In this document: one piece after another, positions 16,536-26,117 of the stretch
Numbering within the stretch: position 1 is the first letter of the stretch
Layout of the letters: each line of letters begins with the position of its first letter
From: Bog-473 sp963834405
Lineage (GTDB): Bacteria; Actinomycetota; Acidimicrobiia; Acidimicrobiales; RAAP-2
DNA: 64,000 bases
Reading direction: 5' to 3'
Assembly: GCA_963834405.1 (NCBI GenBank)
Contig: CAWIBX010000005.1
Location: 434,001-498,000 of the forward strand
Made by a program: the position numbers and the translations under genes
Notes under the pieces: generated by a model
Seen by the model: the letters and a program-made list of their open reading frames with translations, nothing else
Database searches by the model: none
Told to the model about the DNA's origin: nothing

Positions 16536-19419
16536 CTCGTCCCGCGAGCTGCACACGGAGGTGCACCCGGAGGTGGAACTCACCTTCACCCTCGACGGCC
16601 GCGCCGTCACCGCTTACAAGGGCGAGCTGCTCATCGCAGCCGCCGAGCGCCACGGGACCTACATCCCGCGCTTCTGCTACCACCCGCGCATGGATCCCGT
16701 CGGCATGTGCCGCATGTGCCTGGTCGACGTCGAGGGCCCGCGCGGCGCCACGCTCACGCCCGCCTGCTTCGTCGAGGTCTCCGGCGGCATGGTGGTCGAT
16801 ACGGCCAACGACCGGGTGAAGAAGGCGCAGGACGGCGTGCTCGAGTTCCTGCTGGCCAACCACCCGCTCGACTGCCCGGTCTGCGACAAGGGCGGTGAGT
16901 GCCCGCTGCAGGACCAGACGCTGGCCTACGGGCCCGGGGAGAGCCGCTTCATTGAGGAGAAGCGCCACTTCGAGAAGCCGATCGCCATCAGCGACCTCGT
17001 CCTATTGGACCGGGAGCGCTGCATCCAGTGCGCCCGCTGCACCCGCTTCGCGGCCGAGGTGGCCGGCGACGCGCAGATCGACTTCGCCGGGCGGGGCGAG
17101 GCGGTCGAGGTGGCGACGTTCCCGAGCGAGCCCTTCGCGTCCTACTTCAGCGGTAACACCGTCCAGATCTGCCCGGTCGGGGCGCTCACCGCGACGCCCT
17201 ACCGCTTCACGGCGCGCCCCTGGGACCTGGACCAGGTCGAGTCCACCTGCACCGCCTGCGCCGTGGGCTGCCGGGTGGCCGTGCAGTCGTCGCAGAACCG
17301 CCTGACCCGCCTGCTCGGCATCGACTCGGAGCCGGTGAACCACGGTTGGCTGTGCGACAAGGGCCGCTTCGCCTACGAGTCGGTCAACGGCGACGAGATC
17401 GCCGCCGGCCCCGTGCCCCGGGAGGTGGCCGACGAGGCCGTCGACGTCGCCCCCGCCACGGCCTCCCAGGTGGTGAGCCTCGGGGTGAGCCGGGGCCAGT
17501 TCCTGGGCGAGGTGCGCGAGACGGGCCGCTTCGAGCACGGCCGCCTCGTCGAGCCGCGCGTCCGCAAGGAGGGCGAGCTCGCCCCGGTCAGCTGGGGCGA
17601 GGCGTTGGCCGCGGCCGCGGCGGGCCTGCGGGCGGCCACGGAGGCGGGCGGTCCCGCTGCTGTCGGCGTCATCGGCGGCGCCCGGCTCACCAACGAGTCG
17701 GCCTACGCCTGGGCCCGGCTGGCCAAGGGCGTCATCGGCACCGACTCGGTCGACGCCCAGCTGGGCGACGGCCTGCCGGCCGAGCTGGTGCTCGGGCTGC
17801 CCCGGGCCACCATCGACGAGGCCTGCGCGGCGCCGGTCGTGATCACGCTGGCCGGCGACCTGCGCGAGGAGCTGCCTGTGCTGTTCCTGCGCCTGCGCGC
17901 CGCGGTGCAGCGCGCCGGCACGGACCTGATTGAGATCGCGCCGACGCCGACCGCGCTCACGCCGTTCGCGACGGCGACGCTGCGCGTGCGGCCCGGCGAC
18001 GCGCCCATCCTCGCCCGGGCGCTCACCGGCGACCACGCGGCGGCCACCGCGCTGGGCACCCATCCCGAGGGCAGCGCGCTCGGTGAAGGCGCGCTCGAGG
18101 CGGCGCACACCGTCCTGGAGGCCCACCCCGGCGGCGAGGGCGTCGTGATCGTGGCCGGACGGCCGTCGTACGCGGAGGCGGGCGAGGTCGCGGCCGAGGC
18201 CGTGCGGGCGCTGGCCGCCGCACTGCCCCAGGCCACGTTCCTGCCGGCGCTGCGCCGGGGCAACGTGTTCGGCGCGCTCGACATGGGGCTGGCCCCCGGC
18301 CTCCTGCCCGGCCGCGTCACCCTGGAGGCCGGGCGGCAGCGCTTTACGGCGGCGTGGGGCGGGGTTCCCAAAAGCCCCGGGCTCCATACCGCCAGCATCC
18401 TCTCCTCCATGGCCGGCGAGTTCGCCGCCGCGGCCGGCGGCGACCGCGTGCGCGCGCTCGTCCTGCTCGGTGCCGACCCCCTGAGCGACTTCCCCGACCA
18501 CGCCCTGGCCAAGCAGGCGCTCTCGTCGGGGGGCTTCGTCGTGGCGGTGACGGGACACCCGTCGCAGTCGGCCGACGCGCACGCCGACGTGGTGCTGCCC
18601 TGCGCGGTGGCCCACGAGCGCGCGGGCACGACGACCAACATCGAGGGGCGGGTCAGCCGTCTCGGCCCGAAGATCACCGAGCCCGGCTTCGCCTGGCCCG
18701 ACTGGATGATCGCGGCCGAGCTCGCCGCCGCGCTCGGGGGCGACCTCGGCGTGCTCGATGTAGCCGACCTGGCCGAGGAGCTGGCGCGCACGGCGCCCGC
18801 CTACGCGGGGCTCACCCAGGAGGTGCTGCACTCGGACGCCGCACACGACGGGATCGTGGTGCCGCTGGGCGCCGACGAGAGCCGCCGCACCGACGTGGAG
18901 CCCATCGACCCGGTGGCCCTGCCCGGCGTCGAATCCGTCGAGCGCCAGGGCGCACCGCCGCGCGTGGGCACCAGCGGCAGCGGGCTGGGACTGCCGCGCG
19001 GCCTCGATCTAGGCAGCCCACCGCCCCTGCTCACCCTCAGCGATTCCGGCGGCACCGGTCCGCTCCAGATCGCCAAGCCCGACGCCTACGCGCTGCGCCT
19101 TGTCGCGGGGCGCCGGCTCTACGACGCCGGCAGCTCGGTCACCGGCTCGCCGTCACTCACGCCGCTCGTGCCGGCGCTCGTGGCGCGGGCCAACCCCTAC
19201 GACCTCGACCGCCTTGGCGCGGACACGGGCGACCGGGTGAAGGTGCGCTCGGCGCGCGGCGAGCTGACGTTGGCCGCGCAGGCCGACGAGGGCGTGCCCC
19301 GCGGCGTCGTCGCCATCGACTTCAACGTGCCCGGCGGCGAGAGTGCGCCGGGCAACGCGGTGGCCACGCTCATCGACAGCCGCCAGCCGGTGACCGACGT
19401 GCGACTGGAGTCGGTGTGA
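16528..19419 (+). CDS. nuoG: NADH-quinone oxidoreductase subunit G
   Basis: 963 aa, the large iron-sulfur subunit. The start is TTG 16528, overlapping nuoF by 8 nt, with a purine-rich GGAAGGGGGG ribosome site 7 nt upstream. Clusters in order: [2Fe-2S] (FCYHPRMDPVGMCRMCLV), the His/Cys cluster (HPLDCPVCDKGGECPLQD), [4Fe-4S] (CIQCARCTRF), and N7-type CTACAVGC. The rest is a molybdopterin-oxidoreductase-like domain without a catalytic role in complex I, rich in Ala, ending in a beta-barrel (VKVRSARGELTLAAQ). The tail overlaps nuoH by 4 nt. Confidence 0.95.
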   Translation: MTDSSRELHTEVHPEVELTFTLDGRAVTAYKGELLIAAAERHGTYIPRFCYHPRMDPVGMCRMCLVDVEGPRGATLTPACFVEVSGGMVVDTANDRVKKAQDGVLEFLLANHPLDCPVCDKGGECPLQDQTLAYGPGESRFIEEKRHFEKPIAISDLVLLDRERCIQCARCTRFAAEVAGDAQIDFAGRGEAVEVATFPSEPFASYFSGNTVQICPVGALTATPYRFTARPWDLDQVESTCTACAVGCRVAVQSSQNRLTRLLGIDSEPVNHGWLCDKGRFAYESVNGDEIAAGPVPREVADEAVDVAPATASQVVSLGVSRGQFLGEVRETGRFEHGRLVEPRVRKEGELAPVSWGEALAAAAAGLRAATEAGGPAAVGVIGGARLTNESAYAWARLAKGVIGTDSVDAQLGDGLPAELVLGLPRATIDEACAAPVVITLAGDLREELPVLFLRLRAAVQRAGTDLIEIAPTPTALTPFATATLRVRPGDAPILARALTGDHAAATALGTHPEGSALGEGALEAAHTVLEAHPGGEGVVIVAGRPSYAEAGEVAAEAVRALAAALPQATFLPALRRGNVFGALDMGLAPGLLPGRVTLEAGRQRFTAAWGGVPKSPGLHTASILSSMAGEFAAAAGGDRVRALVLLGADPLSDFPDHALAKQALSSGGFVVAVTGHPSQSADAHADVVLPCAVAHERAGTTTNIEGRVSRLGPKITEPGFAWPDWMIAAELAAALGGDLGVLDVADLAEELARTAPAYAGLTQEVLHSDAAHDGIVVPLGADESRRTDVEPIDPVALPGVESVERQGAPPRVGTSGSGLGLPRGLDLGSPPPLLTLSDSGGTGPLQIAKPDAYALRLVAGRRLYDAGSSVTGSPSLTPLVPALVARANPYDLDRLGADTGDRVKVRSARGELTLAAQADEGVPRGVVAIDFNVPGGESAPGNAVATLIDSRQPVTDVRLESV

Positions 19420-20780
19420 TCGCCGCCCACCTGCTCGCCGCCGCCACCACCTCCACGACGATCGCTTCCAACCTCGGCCCCAAGGTGCTCACGCACAGCG
19501 CCGACAACGGCAACGGCGACCCGCTGTTCTACTTCGGGCTCAACTGGCAGGTCTGGCTGATCGTCATCATCAAGTGCCTGGTCGCCTTCGTGGCGCTCCT
19601 GGTGGCGACGGCGCTCATGATCTGGTTCGAGCGCAAGGTGATCTCGGACATGCAGAGCCGCGTCGGTCCCAACCGGGCCGGGCCGTGGGGCCTGCTGCAG
19701 ACGCTGGCCGACGGGACCAAGCTCGTCTTCAAGGAGGACCTGCTCCCGGACCGCGCCGACGCGTTCGTCTTCAAGCTGGCGCCCTACCTGTCAGTGGTCC
19801 CCGCCGTCCTCATCTTCACGGTGGTGCCGGTAGGCGGCGTCATCACCATCGGCAGCCACACGTTCGAGCTGCAGGTGGCCGACCCGCCCATGGGGATCCT
19901 GCTCGTGCTCGCCATGTCGGGCATCGCCGTCTACGGCGTCATGCTGGCCGGCTGGTCCTCGGGCTCCAAGTACCCGCTGCTGGGCTCGGTGCGCGCCTCG
20001 GCGCAAGTGATCTCCTACGAGGCCGCGCTCGGCATGACCACCGTCATGGTCGTGCTGGTGAGCAGCTCGCTCTCGACACGGGCCATCGTGGCGTCGCAGT
20101 CGGACGGCTTCTGGAACTGGAACCTGATCAGGCTCGGCTTCCTACCCTTCATCTTCTTCATGATCGCCATCACGGCCGAGCTGACCCGGCCGCCCTTCGA
20201 CCTCACCGAGGCCGAGCAGGAGCTGGTCGGCGGCTTCCACACCGAGTACTCCTCCATCCGCTTCGGGCTCTTCTTCCTCGCCGAGTTCATGAACACCATC
20301 ACCATGTCCGCCGTCGTGGTGACGCTGTTCTTCGGCGGGCCTAACGGCTGGATCCCGCCGATCCCGGGCGCCACGATCTACGCGCCGGTCATCTGGTTCC
20401 TCCTCAAGGTGGCCGCGTTCTGCTTCATTTACGTCTGGTTCCGGGCCGCCCTGCCGCGGCTCCGCTACGACCAGCTGATGGACCTGGGCTGGAAGCGCCT
20501 GATCCCCATGACGCTGGGCTGGCTCCTGCTGGTGGCGGCCATCGTGGCCTGGGGCGTCCGGGGCCTGATCCTGGTGCCGTTCGTGGCCCTGGCGGCCGTC
20601 CTGCTCATGCGGGCGACCCAGCTGGGCGACGGGCGCAGCGAGGAGGACGTGGTCATCCCGTCCATCGGGCGGCGGGTGACGCGCCCGCTGCGGCTGGCGC
20701 CGCTGCCGGCGGCGCCGGGTGGTCCGGGCGATGCCGGCGGTTCCGGTGCGCCGGACGATCCGAGAGGAGGAGACGCCTGA
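19416..20780 (+). CDS. nuoH: NADH-quinone oxidoreductase subunit H
   Basis: 454 aa membrane subunit linking the quinone site to the proton pumps. About eight to nine helices; family motifs are FERKVISDMQSRVGPNRAGP, GLLQTLADGTKLVFKEDLLP, and ELTRPPFDLTEAEQELVGGF. The N-terminus carries about 40 extra residues (start VIAAHLLAAATTSTT) and the C-terminus a Gly/Pro/Asp-rich tail of about 35 residues; both are absent from short homologues. GTG 19416 overlaps nuoG by 4 nt; its stop shares a base with the nuoI ATG. Confidence 0.95.
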   Translation: MIAAHLLAAATTSTTIASNLGPKVLTHSADNGNGDPLFYFGLNWQVWLIVIIKCLVAFVALLVATALMIWFERKVISDMQSRVGPNRAGPWGLLQTLADGTKLVFKEDLLPDRADAFVFKLAPYLSVVPAVLIFTVVPVGGVITIGSHTFELQVADPPMGILLVLAMSGIAVYGVMLAGWSSGSKYPLLGSVRASAQVISYEAALGMTTVMVVLVSSSLSTRAIVASQSDGFWNWNLIRLGFLPFIFFMIAITAELTRPPFDLTEAEQELVGGFHTEYSSIRFGLFFLAEFMNTITMSAVVVTLFFGGPNGWIPPIPGATIYAPVIWFLLKVAAFCFIYVWFRAALPRLRYDQLMDLGWKRLIPMTLGWLLLVAAIVAWGVRGLILVPFVALAAVLLMRATQLGDGRSEEDVVIPSIGRRVTRPLRLAPLPAAPGGPGDAGGSGAPDDPRGGDA

Positions 20781-21694
20781 TGGGTGTGGGCGACGAAGTC
20801 AAGGACCAGCTGTCGTTCCTGGGCGGGTTCAAGCTCACCTTCGAGCACCTGACCCGCCCCCGGGTCACGACGATGTACCCGGAGGAGAAGAAGCCCAAGC
20901 AGCCGCGTCAGCACGGGCGCCATGTCCTCAACCGCTACGAGGACGGCATGGAGAAGTGCATCGGCTGCGAGCTGTGCGCCGGGGTGTGCCCGGCCGACTG
21001 CATCTACGTGCGCGGGCTGGACAACCCGCCCGACCACCCCGTGTCACCGGGCGAGCGCTACGGCTACGTCTACGAAATCAACTACCTGCGCTGCATCCAC
21101 TGCGACATGTGCGTGGAGGCCTGCCCGACCGAGGCCATCACCGAGTCCAAGCTCTTCGAGTTCTCCTTCACCAACCGCTCCGACGCGATCTACACCAAGG
21201 AAGAGCTCGTGGTGAACGACGACGGCACGCCCAAGAAGCTGCCCTGGGAGGACTGGCGTGAGGGCGACGACCTCATGACGTCGGGCTGGATGCGCGCCAC
21301 CTCGCCGTCGGGCAGCGCCGCCTACGAGGGCGAGGTGCAGTGGTCCGGCGAGCTCGGCTACGGCGTGCGCGCCCCCGAGGGCGGGCAGTCGGGCCGGCGC
21401 AACGACCAGGCCACCGGCACCAAGCCGTTGCGCCAGACGCTCGAGTCGCACCTGCTCGACGAGGACATCCCGCTGGCCCACCGCGGCATGCGGGGCCGGA
21501 TCTGGCGGGCCCAGAAGGGGGCCGAGCGCAACCGGCGCAAGATTGAGGCGATGCGGACCCGCATGAAAGAGCTGCGGGCCGAGCGCAAGGCGGCCAAGGC
21601 CTCGGCCAGGCTGTCAGACAAGGCGCAGGCGAGCGCAGCGGCCAAGGCCGCGGCCGACGACGCGGACAAGGTGTTCTACGGGAAGAGCGACTGA
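20780..21694 (+). CDS. nuoI: NADH-quinone oxidoreductase subunit I with long basic C-terminal extension
   Basis: 304 aa; the family is usually 150-220. The ferredoxin core has two [4Fe-4S] motifs, CIGCELCAGVCPADC and CIHCDMCVEACPTEA (clusters N6a and N6b), which lead electrons to NuoB. After about residue 190 comes an extension that ends as a highly charged, probably coiled-coil helix (AERNRRKIEAMRTRMKELR and repeated Ala/Lys). Nothing in the extension resembles a cofactor site. The ATG at 20780 overlaps the nuoH stop by 1 nt and follows GAGAGGAGGAG. Confidence 0.95.
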   Translation: MGVGDEVKDQLSFLGGFKLTFEHLTRPRVTTMYPEEKKPKQPRQHGRHVLNRYEDGMEKCIGCELCAGVCPADCIYVRGLDNPPDHPVSPGERYGYVYEINYLRCIHCDMCVEACPTEAITESKLFEFSFTNRSDAIYTKEELVVNDDGTPKKLPWEDWREGDDLMTSGWMRATSPSGSAAYEGEVQWSGELGYGVRAPEGGQSGRRNDQATGTKPLRQTLESHLLDEDIPLAHRGMRGRIWRAQKGAERNRRKIEAMRTRMKELRAERKAAKASARLSDKAQASAAAKAAADDADKVFYGKSD

Positions 21695-21696
21695 CC

Positions 21697-22323
21697 GTGG
21701 TGCACACCGCTCTCCTCCTGGCTTCGACGCGCCCCACCTGGCCTGACATCCTGGTGTTCGCGGCTTCCGCGGCCGTCATCCTGGTCGGCGCGCTCGGCGT
21801 CGTCACCTCGCGCAACCCGGTGCACGCCGCGCTGAGCCTCGTGATGACGCTGTTCGGCGTGGCCGTGCTCTTCATTGAGCAGGCGGCCGACTTCCTGGCC
21901 GCCGTGCAGATCATCGTCTACGCCGGCGCCATCGTCGTGCTCTTCCTCTTCGTCATCATGTTCCTGGGCGTCGACCGCCACGAGGACATTGAGGTGGAGC
22001 CGCTGGTCGGCCAGCGCCCGCTCGCCGTCGCCATGGTGGCGATCACGCTGGGCGGCGTCATCGCCATGGCGGCCACGGCGCACTGGGTCACAGGCGCCCA
22101 CCAGGTCGTCGGGCCCATCCAGGGCCACGTGGCCGGACCGAACTCGCCGGCCGGTGAGCCGGCGCAGCTGGGCAAGCAGCTGTTCACCACCTACCTCTTT
22201 GCATTCGAGGCCACGGCCGCGTTGCTCGTGATCGCAGTCGTCGGCGCGGTCGTCCTGGCCCGCCGCCCGCCCACGGTGCACGCGGACCAGGAGGACACCA
22301 CCCAGAGCGAGCTGCAGGCATGA
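21697..22323 (+). CDS. nuoJ: NADH-quinone oxidoreductase subunit J
   Basis: 208 aa membrane subunit with five helices. The family core is SRNPVHAALSLVMTLFGVAV, then DFLAAVQIIVYAGAIVVLFLF, which carries the pi-bulge helix involved in coupling in known structures. The loop after helix 4 is long and Gly/Pro-rich. GTG 21697 starts 2 bp after the nuoI stop. The C-terminus overlaps nuoK by 4 nt (ATGA). Confidence 0.94.
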   Translation: MVHTALLLASTRPTWPDILVFAASAAVILVGALGVVTSRNPVHAALSLVMTLFGVAVLFIEQAADFLAAVQIIVYAGAIVVLFLFVIMFLGVDRHEDIEVEPLVGQRPLAVAMVAITLGGVIAMAATAHWVTGAHQVVGPIQGHVAGPNSPAGEPAQLGKQLFTTYLFAFEATAALLVIAVVGAVVLARRPPTVHADQEDTTQSELQA

Positions 22324-22625
22324 GCGTCTCGGGAGCCTGGTACCTGGGCCTGGCCGCCATCGTGTTCTCCATCGGCGCCGTCGGGCTGCTCGTGCGGCGC
22401 AACGTGCTGATCATGTTCATGTGCATCGAGCTGATGCTCAACGCCGCCAACCTGACCTTCGTCACCTTCGCGCGCATGCTCAACGACATCGGCGGGCAGG
22501 CGCTCGTCTTTTTCGTGCTCGTCGTCGCGGCCGCCGAGGTCGTGGTCGGGCTGGGCATCGTCGTGACCAACTACCGGCGCCGCGCCACCACGACGGCGGA
22601 CGACCTGGACTCGCTCAAGGGCTGA
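22320..22625 (+). CDS. nuoK: NADH-quinone oxidoreductase subunit K
   Basis: 101 aa with three helices, the normal size. The two buried glutamates required for proton translocation are visible in FMCIELMLNAAN and VAAAEVVVGLGIV. RRNVLIMFMCIELM is the family signature. The ATG at 22320 overlaps nuoJ. It is related to the Mrp antiporter subunit MrpC. nuoL follows after 8 bp. Confidence 0.95.
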   Translation: MSVSGAWYLGLAAIVFSIGAVGLLVRRNVLIMFMCIELMLNAANLTFVTFARMLNDIGGQALVFFVLVVAAAEVVVGLGIVVTNYRRRATTTADDLDSLKG

Positions 22626-22633
22626 GCTGACCC

Positions 22634-24550
22634 GTGGTCCACGTCGCCTACCTCATGCTGCTGTTCCCGCTCGCGGGGTTCCTGTTCCTCGTCGCGTTCG
22701 GGAAGCGGATCGGAGACCCCGCCGCCGGCTGGGTCGGCACGGTCGCCGTGGGGGGCGCCTTCGTGGTGGCCTGCATCGTGTTCGCGGGCCTGCTCGGACT
22801 CCCGTCCGACCACCGCCTCGTCGTCCACGACTACTTCACCTGGTTCAGCGCGGGCGGCCTCACGGTCCCGGTGGGGACGCTGGTCGACCCCCTGTCCGTG
22901 ACGATGTGCCTCTTCGTCACCGGGGTGAGCATGCTCATCCACCTGTACTCCATCGGGTACATGAAGAGCGACCGGGACTACACGAAGTTCTTCATCTACC
23001 TGAACCTGTTCGTCTTCTCCATGGTCCTGCTGGTGCTGGCGAACAACCTCCTGCTCACGTTCGTGGGGTGGGAGGGCGTGGGCGTCTGCTCCTACTTCCT
23101 GGTGGCCTTCTGGTTCGAGCGCGAAACGGCCGCCTCGGCCGGCAAGAAGGCGTTCATCTACAACCGCATCGGCGACGCCGGCTTCCTGGTCGCCATCTTC
23201 CTGCTCTTCGAGAAGACCGGCACGGTGCAGTACGAGAGTGGGCCGGGCGGCGGCATCTTCGGGCAGCTCTCGCACCTGGGCGGGGGCACCGCCACGGCGG
23301 CCGTCCTGCTCCTGCTGCTGGCCGCCACGGGGAAGTCGGCGCAGATCCCCCTCTTCAACTGGTTGCCGGACGCCATGGAGGGCCCGACGCCGGTCTCGGC
23401 GCTGATCCACGCCGCCACGATGGTCACGGCCGGGGTCTACCTGCTCTGCCGCATGAACCCGCTGCTGCACCTGACCACGCCCGGCGCCGAGGTCGTCGCC
23501 ACCATCGGCGCGGTCACGGCGTTCGTGGCCGCGACCATCGCCTGCGCACAGCAGGACATAAAGAAAGTGCTCGCCTTCTCGACCATCTCGCAGATCGGCT
23601 ACATGGTGCTGGCCGTCGGCACGGGCGCCTACGTGGCCGCCATCTTCCTCATGGTGATGCACGCCTTCTTCAAGGGGCTGCTGTTCCTTGGCGCGGGCTC
23701 GGTCATCCACGGCCTGCACGACGAGCAGGACCTCAAGCGCATGGGGGCGCTGCGCCGCTACATGCGCTGGACGACGGTGACCTTCGGCGTCGGCTGGCTG
23801 GCCATCGCCGGCATTCCGCCACTGTCCGGCTTCTGGGCCAAGGGTGACGTGCTGGACAACGCGTTCGCCCACTACAAGGTGCTCTGGGCCATCGGGCTGG
23901 TGACGGCCGTGCTGACCGCCTACTACATGAGCCGGCTGGAGGTCCTGGCCTTCGGCGGCGAGCCGCGCTTCGAGCGCCCGGGGCCACGCGGGGAGCCCGC
24001 GCTGGCGGGGCCGCACGAGTCGCCCTGGGTCATGCGGGCGCCGCTGGTGATCCTGGCCTTCTTCGCTTTCTTCGGGGGCATCATCAACCTGCCCTGGGTG
24101 CACACGCACGACCTCGAGAGCTTCCTGGCGCCCGTGTTCTCCGGCACGCTGTACAACGACGGCCTCGGGGCGGGGGCGGAGTGGGCGCTGGCCCTGACCG
24201 ACACGGCGGCCGCGGTGATCGGCGTCATCGTCGCCTTCGCGCTCTGGCGCGGCGCCCAGGTGGACAAGCCGGCGCTGGAGCCGGCCTTCCTGCAGCGGGT
24301 CTGGTACTGGGACGACTTCTACGACCTCGTCATCGGGCGCCCGGCGCAGCGGGTGGCGGCCTTCTGCGCCTGGGTGCTCGACGCCCGGGTGATCGACGGC
24401 GCCGTGAACGGCACGGCGCACCTGGTCAAGAACGCCGCCACCTCCGCCCGCAAGCTGCAGACCGGCTACGCCCGCAATTACGCGCTGGGGATCGCGCTCG
24501 GCATGGCGCTCGTGGTGGCGTTCATGGTTAGCCGGACGTGGTGGGGCTGA
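22634..24550 (+). CDS. nuoL: NADH-quinone oxidoreductase subunit L
   Basis: 638 aa antiporter-like proton pump with the long C-terminal lateral helix. Key blocks are FVGWEGVGVCSYFLVAFW (Glu of the proton channel), LPDAMEGPTPVSALIHAATM (helix 7-8) and CAQQDIKKVLAFSTISQIGY (buried Lys). The C-terminal segment VWYWDDFYDLVIGRPAQRV starts the piston-like arm. GTG 22634 follows nuoK by 8 bp. Length and helix count are normal. Confidence 0.96.
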   Translation: MVHVAYLMLLFPLAGFLFLVAFGKRIGDPAAGWVGTVAVGGAFVVACIVFAGLLGLPSDHRLVVHDYFTWFSAGGLTVPVGTLVDPLSVTMCLFVTGVSMLIHLYSIGYMKSDRDYTKFFIYLNLFVFSMVLLVLANNLLLTFVGWEGVGVCSYFLVAFWFERETAASAGKKAFIYNRIGDAGFLVAIFLLFEKTGTVQYESGPGGGIFGQLSHLGGGTATAAVLLLLLAATGKSAQIPLFNWLPDAMEGPTPVSALIHAATMVTAGVYLLCRMNPLLHLTTPGAEVVATIGAVTAFVAATIACAQQDIKKVLAFSTISQIGYMVLAVGTGAYVAAIFLMVMHAFFKGLLFLGAGSVIHGLHDEQDLKRMGALRRYMRWTTVTFGVGWLAIAGIPPLSGFWAKGDVLDNAFAHYKVLWAIGLVTAVLTAYYMSRLEVLAFGGEPRFERPGPRGEPALAGPHESPWVMRAPLVILAFFAFFGGIINLPWVHTHDLESFLAPVFSGTLYNDGLGAGAEWALALTDTAAAVIGVIVAFALWRGAQVDKPALEPAFLQRVWYWDDFYDLVIGRPAQRVAAFCAWVLDARVIDGAVNGTAHLVKNAATSARKLQTGYARNYALGIALGMALVVAFMVSRTWWG

Positions 24551-24554
24551 GCCG

Positions 24555-26117
24555 ATGCGACACATCCTCCCCTTCCTGACCATTCTAATTTTGCTGCCGG
24601 CGGCGGGCGCCCTCGTGCTGGGCCTGCTCGGCCTGGACCGCCGGCTGCACCGCGAGGTCTCGTACGCCCTCGCGCTGCTGGTCTCGCTGGGCACGCTCGG
24701 CTTCGCCGTCGCGTCGCTGGCCACCATGCGGGAGCACGACGGGGGCTACCAGCTGGTGTCGGACCACATCTACACGGGCTCCACCCTCGGGGTGCACTGG
24801 TACCTGGGTGTGGACGGCATCTCCATCTTCCTGGTGCTGATGACGGCGATCCTCTTCCCGCTGGTCATAGTGCTCGGGCGCAACCGGCAGAACAGCCGGG
24901 CCTACTTCGCCTGGATCCTCTTGCTCGAGGCTGCGGTGATGGGGAGTTTCCTCTCACTCGACCTGCTGGTCTTCTTCTTCATGTTCGAGCTGACGCTCGT
25001 GCCGGCGTACTTCATCATCGCCGGCTGGGGGCACCAGCGCCGGGCCTACGCGGCCATCAAGTTCTTCCTCTACACCTTCCTGGGGTCGGCCTTCCTCCTT
25101 GTCGGCATCCTGGTGCTCGCCTTCATCCACCTGTCGCAGAAGGGCTACCTGACCTTCTCCCTGGGCCCGCTCATGCAGACCCACCTGTCGTCGTCGACCG
25201 AGATCCTCCTGTTCCTGTGCTTCACCGCGGCGTTCGCGGTGAAGGCCCCCCTGTTCCCGCTGCACACCTGGTCGCCCGACGCCTACGCCGAGGCGCCCGA
25301 GGAGGGCTCGGTCGTGCTGGCCGGCGTGCTGGCCAAGCTCGGCACGTACGGGATCATCCGCTTCGACCTCAACCTCTTCCCACAGGCGACGCGGACCCTG
25401 GCCCCGCTGCTCCTCACGTTGGCGGTGATCGGCATCATCTATGGCGCGGCGGTCGCCTGCGCGCAACGCGACCTCAAGCGCCTGGTCGCCTACTCCTCGC
25501 TGGCTCAGATCGGGTTCATCGCGCTGGGCACCATTGCGCTGAGCAGCCAGAGCCTGGCCGGGGGCGTCCTGCTCATGCTGAACCACGGTCTGATTGTGGG
25601 CGCCCTGTTCATCCTGATCGGCTTCATCTACCAGCGCCGCGGGACGTGGCAAGCGGGCGAGATGCGCGGGCTGCAGAAGGCGGCACCCGTGCTGGCCGGC
25701 GTGTTCACCGTGGTCATGCTGGCCTCCATCGGGGTGCCCGGGCTCAACGGCTTCGTGAGCGAGTTCCTCGTGCTGTCGGGCACCTTCCTCACCCACCGCT
25801 GGTGGGCCGTCGTGGCGGTGGTCGGCGTCATCATCTCGGCGATCTACCTGCTCTGGGCCTACCAGCAGGTGTTCCAGGGCGTGCCGCGAGAGGCCGACGA
25901 GAAGACGCACGACCTGCGGCTGCTGGAGCGCTTCATCATGGCGCCGCTCATCATCCTGATCGTCTTCCTCGGCGTGTATCCCAAGCCGGTGCTCGACCGC
26001 ATCAACCCTTCGGTGGACCAACTCATCGCGCACGTCGAGTCCAGCACTCACCAGTACCAGCCGCCGGTGGCGGTCAAGGGCGTCGCCGGCGTGCAGCACG
26101 CGGAGGGATCGCCGTGA
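24555..26117 (+). CDS. nuoM: NADH-quinone oxidoreductase subunit M
   Basis: 520 aa antiporter-like pump of about 14 helices. Motifs are MFELTLVPAYFIIAGWG (channel Glu), LFPLHTWSPDAYAEAPEEGS, and CAQRDLKRLVAYSSLAQIGF (buried Lys). The ATG at 24555 follows nuoL by 4 bp. The hydrophilic tail after the last helix (HQYQPPVAVKGVAGVQHAEG) is weakly conserved. Its stop overlaps the nuoN GTG. Confidence 0.96.
   Translation: MRHILPFLTILILLPAAGALVLGLLGLDRRLHREVSYALALLVSLGTLGFAVASLATMREHDGGYQLVSDHIYTGSTLGVHWYLGVDGISIFLVLMTAILFPLVIVLGRNRQNSRAYFAWILLLEAAVMGSFLSLDLLVFFFMFELTLVPAYFIIAGWGHQRRAYAAIKFFLYTFLGSAFLLVGILVLAFIHLSQKGYLTFSLGPLMQTHLSSSTEILLFLCFTAAFAVKAPLFPLHTWSPDAYAEAPEEGSVVLAGVLAKLGTYGIIRFDLNLFPQATRTLAPLLLTLAVIGIIYGAAVACAQRDLKRLVAYSSLAQIGFIALGTIALSSQSLAGGVLLMLNHGLIVGALFILIGFIYQRRGTWQAGEMRGLQKAAPVLAGVFTVVMLASIGVPGLNGFVSEFLVLSGTFLTHRWWAVVAVVGVIISAIYLLWAYQQVFQGVPREADEKTHDLRLLERFIMAPLIILIVFLGVYPKPVLDRINPSVDQLIAHVESSTHQYQPPVAVKGVAGVQHAEGSP

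Noticed and set aside
22571..24727. Long open frame (718 codons) on the minus strand opposite nuoL and nuoM
   Set aside because: High GC makes long antisense frames common; the translation is rich in Arg, His, Asp and Gln without any family pattern, while the plus strand encodes clear complex I subunits.
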